This document shows, piece after piece, positions 1-10,153 of a stretch of DNA of 64,000 nt. The stretch comes from Ophioceras dolichostomum (Eukaryota > Ascomycota > Sordariomycetes > Magnaporthales > Ophioceraceae). Below the pieces are notes generated by a model. It saw only the letters and a list, made by a program, of their open reading frames with translations, did not search any database and was not told the DNA's origin. The stretch lies in contig PYST01000068.1 in assembly GCA_003049485.1 (NCBI GenBank), positions 62,001 through 126,000 on the forward strand, written 5' to 3'. The translations under genes and the position numbers were made by a program. How positions within the stretch are numbered: position 1 is the first letter of the stretch; every line of letters begins with the position of its first letter.

Positions 1-1828
1 TTCTCTTGCTTGAACAGACTTCCCCTCCAAGATCAGACTGAAGTAGATACCCTACATACCCAAGGTGCCTAAATCGCGACGTCTTGACCGCTCCACAGAT
101 ACCCAGGTAGTAGTAGTAATAATCACTTGCTGCTCAAATTATCAAACCCACCTTGCCTTGTTTCTCACAGTGACTGGGAAGCATCATCATGACTTAACAA
201 CGATGCGGACATTCGACAGTTTCCAGGATCCTTCCAACCCGAAAGAAACTTTCAGGCCACAGGGAGGGACGGGACGCGCTGCATCCAGACAACAAACTCT
301 CGGCAGGCAACGAGCCCGCCTCCGATGTTGAGAACACCGGCCAAGGAGAGTGGCTGGAGGACGGGACCCACATCATGTTTCCGGTCGGTCCAGTCCACAC
401 ACGGGGTCACAGGCGCCGGGCCGGCTTTTTCATTGGGTACCTAGGTAGGTAGGTAGGTAGGTAGCTAGACTACCGCGTTCGTTAATGAATGGATTTATGT
501 ACTCTGGATTTCAAGTTGAGCTGGGACCGCCCTGGCGGATGACGGAGTGGCGTGGTGCTGGCATGGTCGAGTATTGTGGTCCAACCGCATTATAATGCGA
601 TCCTCCATCCTATTCCGTAGGTAGACTTATGGTAACTCGTAGTTGCTCAACGCTCAAGGAACGATCCGGCTTGACCGCTTGTGCTACGATGCGTTAATCA
701 ACCGTAACACTGAGCCCTGTAGGGCGACTTAATCGCTGACCCGCGCGCGGAGTGCGTTTTATCTCTGACAGATCATAAATGAGTGGTGGCACGGGTCTGT
801 AACTCTGGCTTGGCGACGGCCAACTCAATAAGTCGGTGGCATCGGGCCGCTCCTTGCTTCCTTTTAGCGCGTTACACTTCTAGCCAACAGGATGAGCATT
901 TTATGTTCCTTTCGCATGCCACCAGGAAGGAGACCTCAATCCTTGGCAACACAACGCAGCGATATGCGCCAAAAGTAGTAGTATTTATTCCAGCCCTTTC
1001 ACCCGTCTGACTCACCACGGACTACATGAATTTCCTCGTGTGACCTCCCGGTAAGCCGGGCCTGCTAGGAGCGCCATCTAGCACAGGTGAATCTAATTTG
1101 TGTGAGGATGCGGTTACCCCACAAGAGAAGGTACTGTGCGCTGCGGTCGATTCCTTGTATTAGGGCTCACCTAACTCCACGACCGACGATTCGGGCCCCA
1201 GTCCCCCCTCACGAGCACCCTCAATGGCCAGAACCTAGCATTCTCGCTGGCTTAGATTCCACAACGTCCACACTATAACTGTATTATCGGGTCTCGGCCC
1301 TTTCGACCCGTTCCGTCGTCCCAGGCACGCCGCACGAGGGCCCGACGCTAGTCAGTCTACGGTGGCGCTGAAACCACACTGCTTCACGGGGGCTTGATTT
1401 TGATCCTTGATCGGCCGAGGCCGTACTCATGCAGCTAATGCAATACTAGCCAGCGTACAACCTTGATGTGTTAAGCAGTACTAGGAACGATGGCGCGAGT
1501 TAGAACATTCGTGGGAGCGGTCGTTGCCCCGTTGACTATTAGTATGTTTCGTAACGGAGGCGGCCATTGGGCCAGACGGATGAAGAGCTCGACGATGCGA
1601 TGAACTGGGCTCCAGGTCTGACTGACGTGGGCGTTTCAAAGCATAGTATCGCGCAGACACCGGACCAAATTTGGGCCTGCTCTATTTGCTATAAGAGCTT
1701 ATGGACAAGGCACCATCCAAGCATCACCTAAAACTGGCAGGTACTACACAACGAGTAGGATCTCGTGCCTTGAATTTGTCGAGGCATTCTTTAAAAGTCA
1801 CTTTCAGAGCACAGCACGAACTCTTGCC
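1..1828. other. Gene-free upstream stretch
   Basis: No reading frame here has a recognisable product or plausible exon joints. The only regular structure is a short tetranucleotide tract near 442-464. The last few hundred bases are presumably the promoter of the gene starting at 1829. Confidence 0.5.
441..465. repeat. TAGG tetranucleotide microsatellite
   Basis: About five to six copies of TAGG follow a TACC/GGTA palindrome. Similar TACCTAGGTA-type motifs recur in other intergenic spacers of this window, for example near 3835, 28208, 28970 and 63770. I see no function. Confidence 0.8.
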
Positions 1829-3825
1829 ATGAGCGGCCACCACCCGAGCAACCGTTATGGGCATGACCCTTACGATACTTCTCATCAACCATCATCGTCC
1901 GGCACTCGGTATTATGCTAGCGCTAGCGTGAACCAACAGAGCTGGCAAGTTCCAGCTGAGTATGCGGCTGTTTATGGGTCTGCCTCTCGGCCGACAGCCT
2001 ACCCAGCGCCTCATCCATCGGGCCACCCGGGCAGCTACCAGCAATACCCGGAGGCACAGATAACCACCGTGACCAGAGAACCGGAGGCACAGATCACCAC
2101 CGTGACCAGAGAACCGGATCCGGACTATGATTTCAGTGGATACTATTATCCTCCCGGTTACCCCTCGGGCCCGGCCCCTCGCCCATCACAGGGTGGCCGA
2201 AGTGGCTATTCGCTACCGGCCCAGGACTCGGAGTACCACGACGATTACGAGGACGATTCTTCTCAATATCCTCCGCAGCCACCCCCAGGACCACGCCCAG
2301 GACCGCCCCCAGGCCCAGGACGACCGGGGAGCTCAGAGAGCCGATCCAGTAGTGCCGACAGTTACCGAAACAAAGGTTCGATGTCACCTTGATACGCTAG
2401 AAAGACAGGCCACTGCAACCAAGAGTAAGAGCTAACCGAGCAAGGGCGGTGGAGCCTGCGCCGAGCGCTCCAGGAGTCCGCGACCTCGACATCAGGTCCG
2501 GGAACGGGTCTAAGAACGGCCTCATCTTCGACGAAAACAGCCACCTGCACCCCGTCATATCCGAGATAATCGACCGCGCGCTCCGCCTCCACGGGTCGCC
2601 GCAGGGCACGGCAGCCCTCATTCGACACGCACAGAGGGTCGTCCCCGCCATGAGAAGTGAAGGGCAGGATCCACTCTACGCCAAGGTCGATCCAGGCATG
2701 GAGAGTCTCGACTCCTACATCGCGTTCTTCCTCGGGAGAATGCGCCAGTCCTTCCCACCCATCCTGATCGGCGGGAAAGGGAAGGGCGCATATGCCCTGA
2801 TCAGGACTCCGATGGGCATGTCCATGGCGGAATACGCGGAGTACCGACCGAAGAGCTGGCATACGAACGAGTGGGAAGAACATGTGCGTGAACCCTGAAG
2901 GAGCGGCAGCTAACTCACCAACCACCTACGGCATCCGTCTTATTAATCTCCATGAGGTACTTCCCAAACATCGCTCTTTCGTCATTCACATCTGACATTC
3001 AAAAACGGAACAAAAAAACAGTTCATCATGCGGCTAGCCATGTCCGAGGGCGAAGACAGAAAGATCTGGACGTGGCTCGCGACCGTGACCATGGCGCACG
3101 AGATCGTCCACTGCTTCAGCGCCTTCCTCCGCGGCAGCACCTCGCACCGGGAGCCGATGGAGCCCTGCGCCAGCCGCGACTCGGCGCCAGAGCTCGGCCT
3201 GTACTGGGAGCTCAAGGCGATGGGCGGCTTCACGCACTTCAAGAAGGGCAAAGGCGACCGCCCCAGTGCGGTGCTGTTCGACGCGCCTCAAGGGAGGGAG
3301 CACAAGGCCGTCTCGATGTCGTATATCCGGCGATGCCTTGACAACCCCGACAGTAAGAAAATCCTTATCCGTCCTGCTTCCCGTCCTACGTCTGGCACAT
3401 GCATGCCCACTACCTACTTAGGTACCTACCCTACACATACTGCGTATTCCACAACACCGTCCAGCGAGCAGCATGCTTACCAACACACACCGAGCAACCG
3501 TGCAGACTTCCCAATGCCCATCGTGACCTCCGGCCCCACCATGCTTTCTGGTGGCGGTAGCGGTGGCGGGCCTAGCAGTGGCAGCAACAGCAGGGGTGGT
3601 GGTTCAGGCAGCGGCCACCACAGTCGCCGCGACGCAGCGCCGCCTAGAGAGTCCGAGAGGTCGTCCAGGTCATCTCATCACCGAGACCGGGAGAGCAGAC
3701 CGCGCGAGGAGAAAACGTCGTCGTCGGCGTCGAAAGGCAGCAAGAATAAGTCGTCTGATTCGCGGCATACTAGTGGTTCCGGGCGGAAGCACGAGAAGAG
3801 TAGCGGGAATAGGTGGTTTTCGTAG
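1829..3825 (+). CDS. HEXXH-containing (putative zinc metallopeptidase-like) fungal protein
   Basis: I read three exons. The first, 1829 to about 2375, encodes a Ser/Pro/Tyr/Gly-rich disordered N-terminus. The second, from about 2441 to 2883, encodes a folded segment. The third runs from about 3022 to 3825. The second intron joint, with acceptor AACAG near 3021, looks sound; the first intron (about 2376-2440) keeps frame but has its CTAAC branch motif very close to the acceptor, so it is uncertain. Exon 3 carries AHEIVH, an exact HEXXH zinc-binding motif, and a possible third glutamate ligand in LGLYWELKAMGG. The last 90 residues are Ser/Gly/Arg/Lys-rich and disordered. A 153-base stretch (3353-3505) has splice-like ends and a length divisible by three, so it may or may not be removed. 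No signal peptide is visible. Proteolytic activity is inferred from the motif alone; I cannot name the family. Confidence 0.65.
2051..2116 (+). repeat. 33-bp tandem duplication inside the coding region
   Basis: Two head-to-tail 33-base units (2051-2083 and 2084-2116) differ at a single base. They encode two copies of an 11-residue unit, EAQITTVTREP. The duplication keeps frame and lies in the disordered N-terminal part of the HEXXH protein. The near identity suggests a recent event. Confidence 0.9.
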
Positions 3826-5826
3826 ATACCTAAGTAAGCAGGTAGGTATCTAGATAAGGTACTACCTACTAGTACCAAGCCTACTAGGTTATCTGGACAG
3901 CTCGGATATTGTCTGCTACGAAGAAGGGCGGTCCGAAAGGTATACTATGGAACATTAGCACAAGCTGTTAGCTTAGTTTGGAAACCAATCGAGATTGCTT
4001 TTCGCTTCCCCCTCCCCCCTTGCTATTTTGATCTGTCACGCCCCCACTCCCCCTCCCCCTGGCACCTTAGAAACTCCTGGCTCATGTTTGAGCAGCCGAA
4101 AAGCATCCCACCTCAAAGACGGCCGGAGGGATTCGGCGCGGGCCGCCGCATGGCCTAGGCATGGCCCAGGTATGGCCAGACCGTTTGTTAGTGTCTTCCT
4201 CCTCCCTCTTTCTTCCCGGCCTGGCCCCGGCCTGACCCCGGCCCCGGCCCTCTAAACTCCATAGGCTCGGGGTTGGTATAATTGATTGACCGTGCCGCTT
4301 TAGCGGTGCTATTGATATGAGAGAAGTATCTACATCGATACTAGCCAAGTAGCAGCATGACGTGATCGCCTCGGTGGCTCAGGGAGAATGGGAACTCACT
4401 CTCACGGCCTACTAGACCTGTTCACTTCACTCACTAGCCAGCCGCTCTCCCGTCGCCGACAGGCTGGCCCATGTTCAGTCGTAAGGTACGGCCGCGAACT
4501 ACCGGGGTTCAGGAATAGACCTCGGGTCAGATTACAGTTGGTAAGTTAATCTTACTATCAAACGGTTACTCGTCGGCGGCTGTCGCGCTGTCTCGCCGGA
4601 TGCACTTTGCCCCTGCAATCTCCTGTCCCCAGCGCATAATGCCACCCATCACTAAGCCCACTCGAGTACGTACACACCACCGATAGATATGAACGAATGA
4701 ACGTGGGATACCGATTACAAACTGATAGACGTACTATCAATCTCGAAATAACCCCCCTCCCATTCCCATTGATGACTGAATACAGATGGAATGACTGGCC
4801 TCCAAGTATGTTGGTCACTTATACATAGAAACCAGGACTCACCTCGGTAGGGGAGCTAAGGATGGCAATCGACACATTTGTTGCTAGCCGAGAGGACTGA
4901 TGATGTTGACCAATGAATAGGTGAAGGTAGAGGTGACCTGGCCGTGGTACTCGCCCGGAGAACTTAACAGCTACTCGTGACAAAACCTCGCATACCTTTG
5001 TTGTGCGCTTGGGAGCCAGGAGCAAGTCATCTAGGGTTCACCCACATCCCGACGGTCTCCTCGTCACGCCAATATACCTGGAAGACGGCAGCATATTATC
5101 ATCGATGCTGATGAATGAGTCTTCTGCTATTGGATGATGGAAGCGATTTGGCAACGGAGGAAGGTTTGTCTTGGCTCGGCGATCGCTTCCCCTCGCTCGC
5201 CTTGTATATATCCCTTTGCTATTTTTACTTAACGCGCCGAGTTCAATCTTTGGCAAGTGCCGAGCTGACGATTTAGCCGGTGTGTTTGTCGGAGGGTAAG
5301 TCGACACCTTGACTCCTCCAAACGAAGACAACACAAACGCGTCACTGCTGGGTACCTACCATCCATGCCGTGCTTCTTCAATCCTGGTTGTCGGGAGGCA
5401 AGCGATGTACGGTACAGCGTATACCGTGTATATCAGAGGGGAAAGGCTACGTCAGCTAAGGGTATCCTAATCATGCCATTCCTTCAACCGGGCAATTTGG
5501 CCACATGCGTTCTAGTTGGGTCGCCGCAATATTGCCGCGGGACGGCACGGTAGAGACTGGAATGTGGGCGGCGTCGAGCCGAAGAATGCAGGGACTGATG
5601 ATGATCGCCAATGGGTGGCGGATGCGGGATCTGCGATCAGAGAAGCCCTGGCAGACTTCCAGAGGACTGCTATTATCAAAACTAGGCGATGTCTGCAACC
5701 ATACTCAGCTTGATGCCAGCCCCTATATAACACGAAGGCGTCGACGCATCACAGCACCAGCTGGGCTCTAGCACGCTCCCCGCCTCACCACTGAGTCCCT
5801 TTGTCTCCTATACTCACACTTTCAAG
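3826..5826. other. Intergenic spacer, promoter side of the dioxygenase gene
   Basis: Two kilobases without a supportable gene. Pyrimidine-rich runs lie at 4005-4060 and 4196-4250. A TATA motif sits close to the downstream gene. Scattered short frames show no protein-like composition. Confidence 0.5.
5724..5730 (+). promoter_or_regulatory. TATA box of the intradiol dioxygenase-like gene
   Basis: TATATAA lies 97 bases before the chosen ATG at 5827. This is a usual distance for a fungal core promoter and supports that start. Confidence 0.55.
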
Positions 5827-7221
5827 ATGGCGCGCCTCGTTCGTTTCCTCGCCCTCGCGGCCCTCGCCTGCCCGGGCGTGATGGTCCTCGGCCACCCCGG
5901 CGAGGACACGGGTGCAGAGATAGCCAGCCGAAAGGAGCACCTGAACAACCCGAAGCGGCGGACACTTGCATCGTGCCACCGAGCTCTCGAAGAGAGCGGA
6001 CACTACGCCCGAGAGCTGTCCAGGCGGATGGTGCGCATCGATGCCCTGAAAGCCGAGCGTGGCTTCAGCAGCAGCGCGATGATGAACGGACCGCTTGACG
6101 CTCGCCAGCAGCAGCAGCGAGCTGGTTGCGTGTTGGACCCGGAGGTCACCGAGGGACCGTACTGTACGCCTGTCCCTCCAACTGTCCGACTGTTCACGAA
6201 AGGCGTGATGATGATGCGTGCTGATGCTGATGGCAAACGAACTTGCTGACTGACGTGCGCTTCGACCTGAAAGGGGTCTCCGGAGAGCTGATCCGAACTG
6301 ACATCCGGGAGGGCCATGCCGGCGTGCCGCTGCACCTGGACGTGAACGTCATCGATGTAACGACTTGCACGCCGATACCGGGGGTGTTTGTCGAGATCTG
6401 GGCCTGCAACGCCACTGTAGGTTTTAACAACTTCGCGAAGAAAGCAAAGGCAAGGCTACTGAGGGGTGGGTGGCGGGAATGTAATTCGTTGGCTGGCTGA
6501 CGATCGCTCAACCATCACAAGGGAGTCTACAACGGCATCGTGGCCGAGGGCAACGGCGCGGGGCAAGCTGAGCCGGACGAGGTCAAAAATTCGGCCTTCC
6601 GCGGCGTCCAGCCGACGAACGAGCACGGCACGGCAAGCTTCGTCACCATCGTGCCGGGGCACTACACCGGTCGCACGAACCACATCCATAGTGAGAACCC
6701 CCTAACTCCTAACCCCTTACCCGCCGACTCTCCTACTCTCTATCTTATCCGATGCTTTGCTAACCAGCCTCGCCCTCGTCTCTCCAGCAATGGTCCACCA
6801 CGGCGCGACCGCCCTCCCCAACAACACAATCTCAGGCGGCAACGTCACGCACGTAGGCCAATTCTACTTCGACCAGGACCTGCTCAAGACGGTCGAGGCT
6901 CTCGCGCCGTACACGACAAACAAACAGCCGTGGATGCAGAACGCCGAAGACTTCCTGCTGACCGAGGGTCGCGGAAACGGCGACAACCCGATGCTGGAGA
7001 TCACGCTCTTGAAGACCGGCGGAAACGTCGCGGATGGTCTGCACGGCGTGATCGATGTCGGCGTCAACCCGGCCGCGGTCCGGAGCCCGCAGCCCGCGTT
7101 CGTGTGGACTGCGCAGGGGGGCGTGGCTGTGCCCGGGTCTGGGAAGGGGAAGGGTCCTGGGGGCCCTGGGTTCGGGAAGGGGGGGAAGAAGAAGGGGAAT
7201 AAGAAGCGGTGGGTGGTTTAG
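5827..7221 (+). CDS. Secreted intradiol ring-cleavage dioxygenase-like protein
   Basis: Four exons, 5827-6163, 6274-6416, 6522-6690 and 6788-7221, join to 360 codons. Splicing rebuilds the family motifs across each joint: TEGPYW followed by VSGELIR, IWACNAT followed by GVYNGI, and NHIH followed by TMVHHG. The N-terminus is a signal peptide (hydrophobic to about residue 22), so the protein should enter the secretory pathway. The cue for the non-haem Fe(III) site is Y208 with H214 and H216 in GHYTGRTNHIH; the other tyrosine is probably the one in GVYNG. Intradiol enzymes open catechol-type rings between the hydroxyls. Fungal secreted members are thought to act on plant phenolics, but substrate cannot be read here. 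The last 25 or so residues form an unusual Gly/Lys-rich basic tail. The gene converges on the hydrolase at 7768. Confidence 0.88.
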
Positions 7222-7767
7222 AAAGAGAAGAGAGGTGAAGGATTGGGTGAAGGGAGAGGGGAGGTTGGTCCGAAAGAAAAAAAAGTCTGAGAATCGATGC
7301 GCCTTCAGGGGCCTCGCACCCCTGCGTCTGGTTCTGTGGTTAGTATCGAGGACAGTATTGATCATTCATCATCGCCAGCAACGTAACAGCTTCAACAAAG
7401 AACGACCAGCAAAATCTCAGACCCGTACATGCACCTCCGTACAAAATGCATCGAGTCCTGTTTAAGGCAGGCGACGTTTGCTTGAAATTTATTCGCTTGA
7501 ACTGGTCATGTCTCCTCCACTCGATCGTACAAATGTGACGGAGGAATGGGGGTGTTTGGAGTTTGAGATGTCACAACGGCGCAGTGCGCAGCTCCAGCGG
7601 TAAATGTCCGGAACTTGGCACTGGGGGTACCCAAAGATCTGGTTTACAGGGCGTGAGGTCGCTGTAACGAAGCGGTAGTCGCGAGTCGTGAGCGCAAACA
7701 TCAAAATGATGACAGCCCACCAACGGAATCATCAGAGTGATGACGAACCCCGAGCCACAGTCTTTTC
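7222..7767. other. Convergent intergenic spacer
   Basis: The space between two 3' ends, presumably holding both 3' untranslated regions and poly(A) signals. I see no gene. Confidence 0.5.
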
Positions 7768-9090
7768 TCATCCCCTCTCCACCGCCTCGAAAGCCCTCAT
7801 GACCTCCGCCGCCATGAACGGAAACGTCATCAACTGCGCATGCCCCCCATAAACGGGCTTCACCTCCCTCACAACACATCCCTCCTTCTCCGTCTGCCAC
7901 TCAACCATCCAACCTCCCTTCCCAAGCTCCGTTCCCCGCCTCGCCTTCTCACCCTCCACCTCCTCCACAGAAATCCCCCTCCCCGACGCAGAATTCACCG
8001 CGGTCCAGAACAAGACATCCGCGTGCTGCGGCCCCACAACTTCATCATTCTCCGCGTGCACAAACGCGATATGACATCTCGGCGCGCGCCGCACGATCTC
8101 CGCCACCCAGTCCTTGTTGGGGTACAGATCGCTGAACAGGCCCTTGAGGAAGTTGTACAAAGGCCACAGCCTGCACCACGCGAGCGGCTGCAGCGTCGGC
8201 ACCAAGCCCTCGATCCACAGCTCAGACAGCGTGTCTGCCGCGCTGCTGAACGCGCCGATCGTCACGATGCCGGCAGGCGCGACGGGGGTTGGCTCACGAG
8301 TCGCCAGGTGACGCGCGAGCATGAGCGCGACGCCGCCGCCTAGGGAGTGGCCCACAATGACGATCTGCCGCGGTGGCACCTTCGCCTTGTCCACGGCCCA
8401 CTCGAAGGCGGCGATTGCGTCCCTGAGCAGGCCGGACTGGGAGGGCACGCCGGTCGACGCGCCGTAGCCGCGCGGGTCGACGGCCAGGACGTGCAGGCGG
8501 GACGCGTCCAGCGACGAGACGGTCTGGCAGAACGAGGGCCGCCAGCCGTACGCGAGCGTGCCGCCGTTGCCGTGGAAGTAGAGCACGAGGCGCGCGGAGG
8601 GGTCGTCGCGGAGGAGGCGGAAGTTGGCGGTGGCGGTCACGTCCGACGTCAGGCCGCCGTCCCAGGATCCAGAAGATTCAGTGATGGCGTCGCGGTGCTG
8701 GCGGTACAGAGCCGGCGGGCAGACCAGCCACGCGGACAGGCGCTCGCCGTCCTGAGTCGGCAAGCGGAAGGGCACTACCTGCTTGTGCTGGAAGCCCCAG
8801 CGCTCCGGCTCGTCGACCTCGCGAGGTTTGGAGATGAGCTTGTGCATGTAGATGCCGTGTCGGCGGACCGTCTGGGAAAGGGTGAGGCCTGTCACGACTG
8901 CTGCCCAGGCGAGGAAGGGAGGCGCAGTGAGGAGGGCGAGGGCTTTGAGGAGGGGGATTGGGGAGAGGAAGCGCTTTAGGAGGGAGATTGCCTGGTCGGA
9001 TGGGGTGAGGATCTGGGTGAATACGAGGGCGGATGATGTTGGGATGCCGCTGAGCCCTAGGAGGGCGGGGTAGAGAGCCCTGGGTGCCAT
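7768..9090 (-). CDS. Alpha/beta hydrolase (ABHD12/BEM46-like serine hydrolase)
   Basis: A single exon of 440 codons from the ATG at 9090. The frame stays open to 9240, but a TATA motif at 9207-9213 lies inside that extension, so the inner methionine is the likely start. Residues 1-75 are hydrophobic, with one or two membrane segments, suggesting membrane anchoring. The hydrolase fold follows: an oxyanion motif HGNGGT near residue 173, the nucleophile elbow GHSLGG with Ser249, an acid residue in HAENDEVVG (Asp349) and His417 in YGGHAQL. The triad is complete. ABHD12-type enzymes cleave acyl chains from lipids such as lysophospholipids; the exact substrate here is unknown. The coding strand is very GC-rich at third positions, which creates long shadow frames on the other strand. 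Confidence 0.85.
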   Translation of the reverse strand: MAPRALYPALLGLSGIPTSSALVFTQILTPSDQAISLLKRFLSPIPLLKALALLTAPPFLAWAAVVTGLTLSQTVRRHGIYMHKLISKPREVDEPERWGFQHKQVVPFRLPTQDGERLSAWLVCPPALYRQHRDAITESSGSWDGGLTSDVTATANFRLLRDDPSARLVLYFHGNGGTLAYGWRPSFCQTVSSLDASRLHVLAVDPRGYGASTGVPSQSGLLRDAIAAFEWAVDKAKVPPRQIVIVGHSLGGGVALMLARHLATREPTPVAPAGIVTIGAFSSAADTLSELWIEGLVPTLQPLAWCRLWPLYNFLKGLFSDLYPNKDWVAEIVRRAPRCHIAFVHAENDEVVGPQHADVLFWTAVNSASGRGISVEEVEGEKARRGTELGKGGWMVEWQTEKEGCVVREVKPVYGGHAQLMTFPFMAAEVMRAFEAVERG

Positions 9091-9817
9091 TCTGGCGGCG
9101 GGTGTTTCGCCGTTTGGTGAAGTCAAGATCCCCAGGTAGCTGTGAGACTGATGAGACTCGGGGGTGAGGATTCGAGAATTGCGTGACCGCGGCAACGTTT
9201 GTTTTGTATATATCGGCCTCTCGTCGCAGGAATAATCCATCCACTGGGTTGCGGAGTGACAGCCGACGCCCTCAGTGAATTACCCGATGACGCCGGGGCC
9301 GGGTGCCGATGATTGTTGCCTGAGTGACCCCTATTTCACGGCCACCTCGTCCGGACTTTGAGGCGGGCTACCAATCGGTTGGTTATCGACGTTCCGTCTT
9401 TTTGGGGCGTGCGTCGGTCAAAGAGTTTGGGGAGGTGCTCGAGCTTGGTTTTTTCTGACCGAACTTTTTTTCCCGTTCTTGGCGGCCAGCCCTGTGTGGT
9501 CAGTCAGGAGAGAGGAGGGCAAATGTGTGCTGCGCCACGAGCTGACCACAGCTGAACCTGGGTCGTTTGAATGGTTTGGATTGGGCATGCCGGAGCTGGC
9601 TTGCATGCATTTTGAACGCAGCGGTCGTGTGGCGGCTTTTAAATGTGGCCGTTTTTCCTTCCAGCTTCCTGCCCCGCACATGGAACTTGATGCTCCAACC
9701 ACATTGATGTCATCTTCTCAAATCATCAATCATCAATCACCTCGCAAATACCAGCGACCTCCAGACTTTCACATGGTCCATATATGACTGAAATTCATCC
9801 AACATCGATCTTTCATC
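9091..9817. other. Divergent intergenic region
   Basis: The shared upstream region of the hydrolase (minus) and the large fungal-family gene (plus). Apart from the TATA-like motif it holds short ATC-type repeats near 9718-9740. No gene seen. Confidence 0.5.
9207..9213 (-). promoter_or_regulatory. TATA-like box of the alpha/beta hydrolase gene
   Basis: TATATAT lies 117 bases upstream of the ATG at 9090 on the minus strand. Its position argues against translation starting at 9240. Confidence 0.45.
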
Positions 9818-10074
9818 ATGTCTGGGCGTCCCCGCATCAACCAGAACGAGTACTTTGTTCCTGCGGATGGAATTGACCGAGAGGTTATCCAGGCGGATAT
9901 CTGTCGATACCTGGGCAACGATGCCACAGTTCGTCCTGCCACTATCATGGGTGAGGTAAGTGAACAACGGGAAACGGTTGACCCTCTCGCCTGCTCCCCT
10001 TCCTGCCCCCGAGTGAAAGGTCGATTACACCGCTTTACGACCTGGACGCACCTGCTAACTCATAATTCGCGACA

Positions 10075-10116
<42 letters not shown>

Positions 10117-10117
10117 N

Positions 10118-10153
<36 letters not shown>

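Noticed and set aside
8347..8979. A 210-codon plus-strand frame
   Set aside because: Antisense of the alpha/beta hydrolase, whose complete catalytic triad fixes the true strand.
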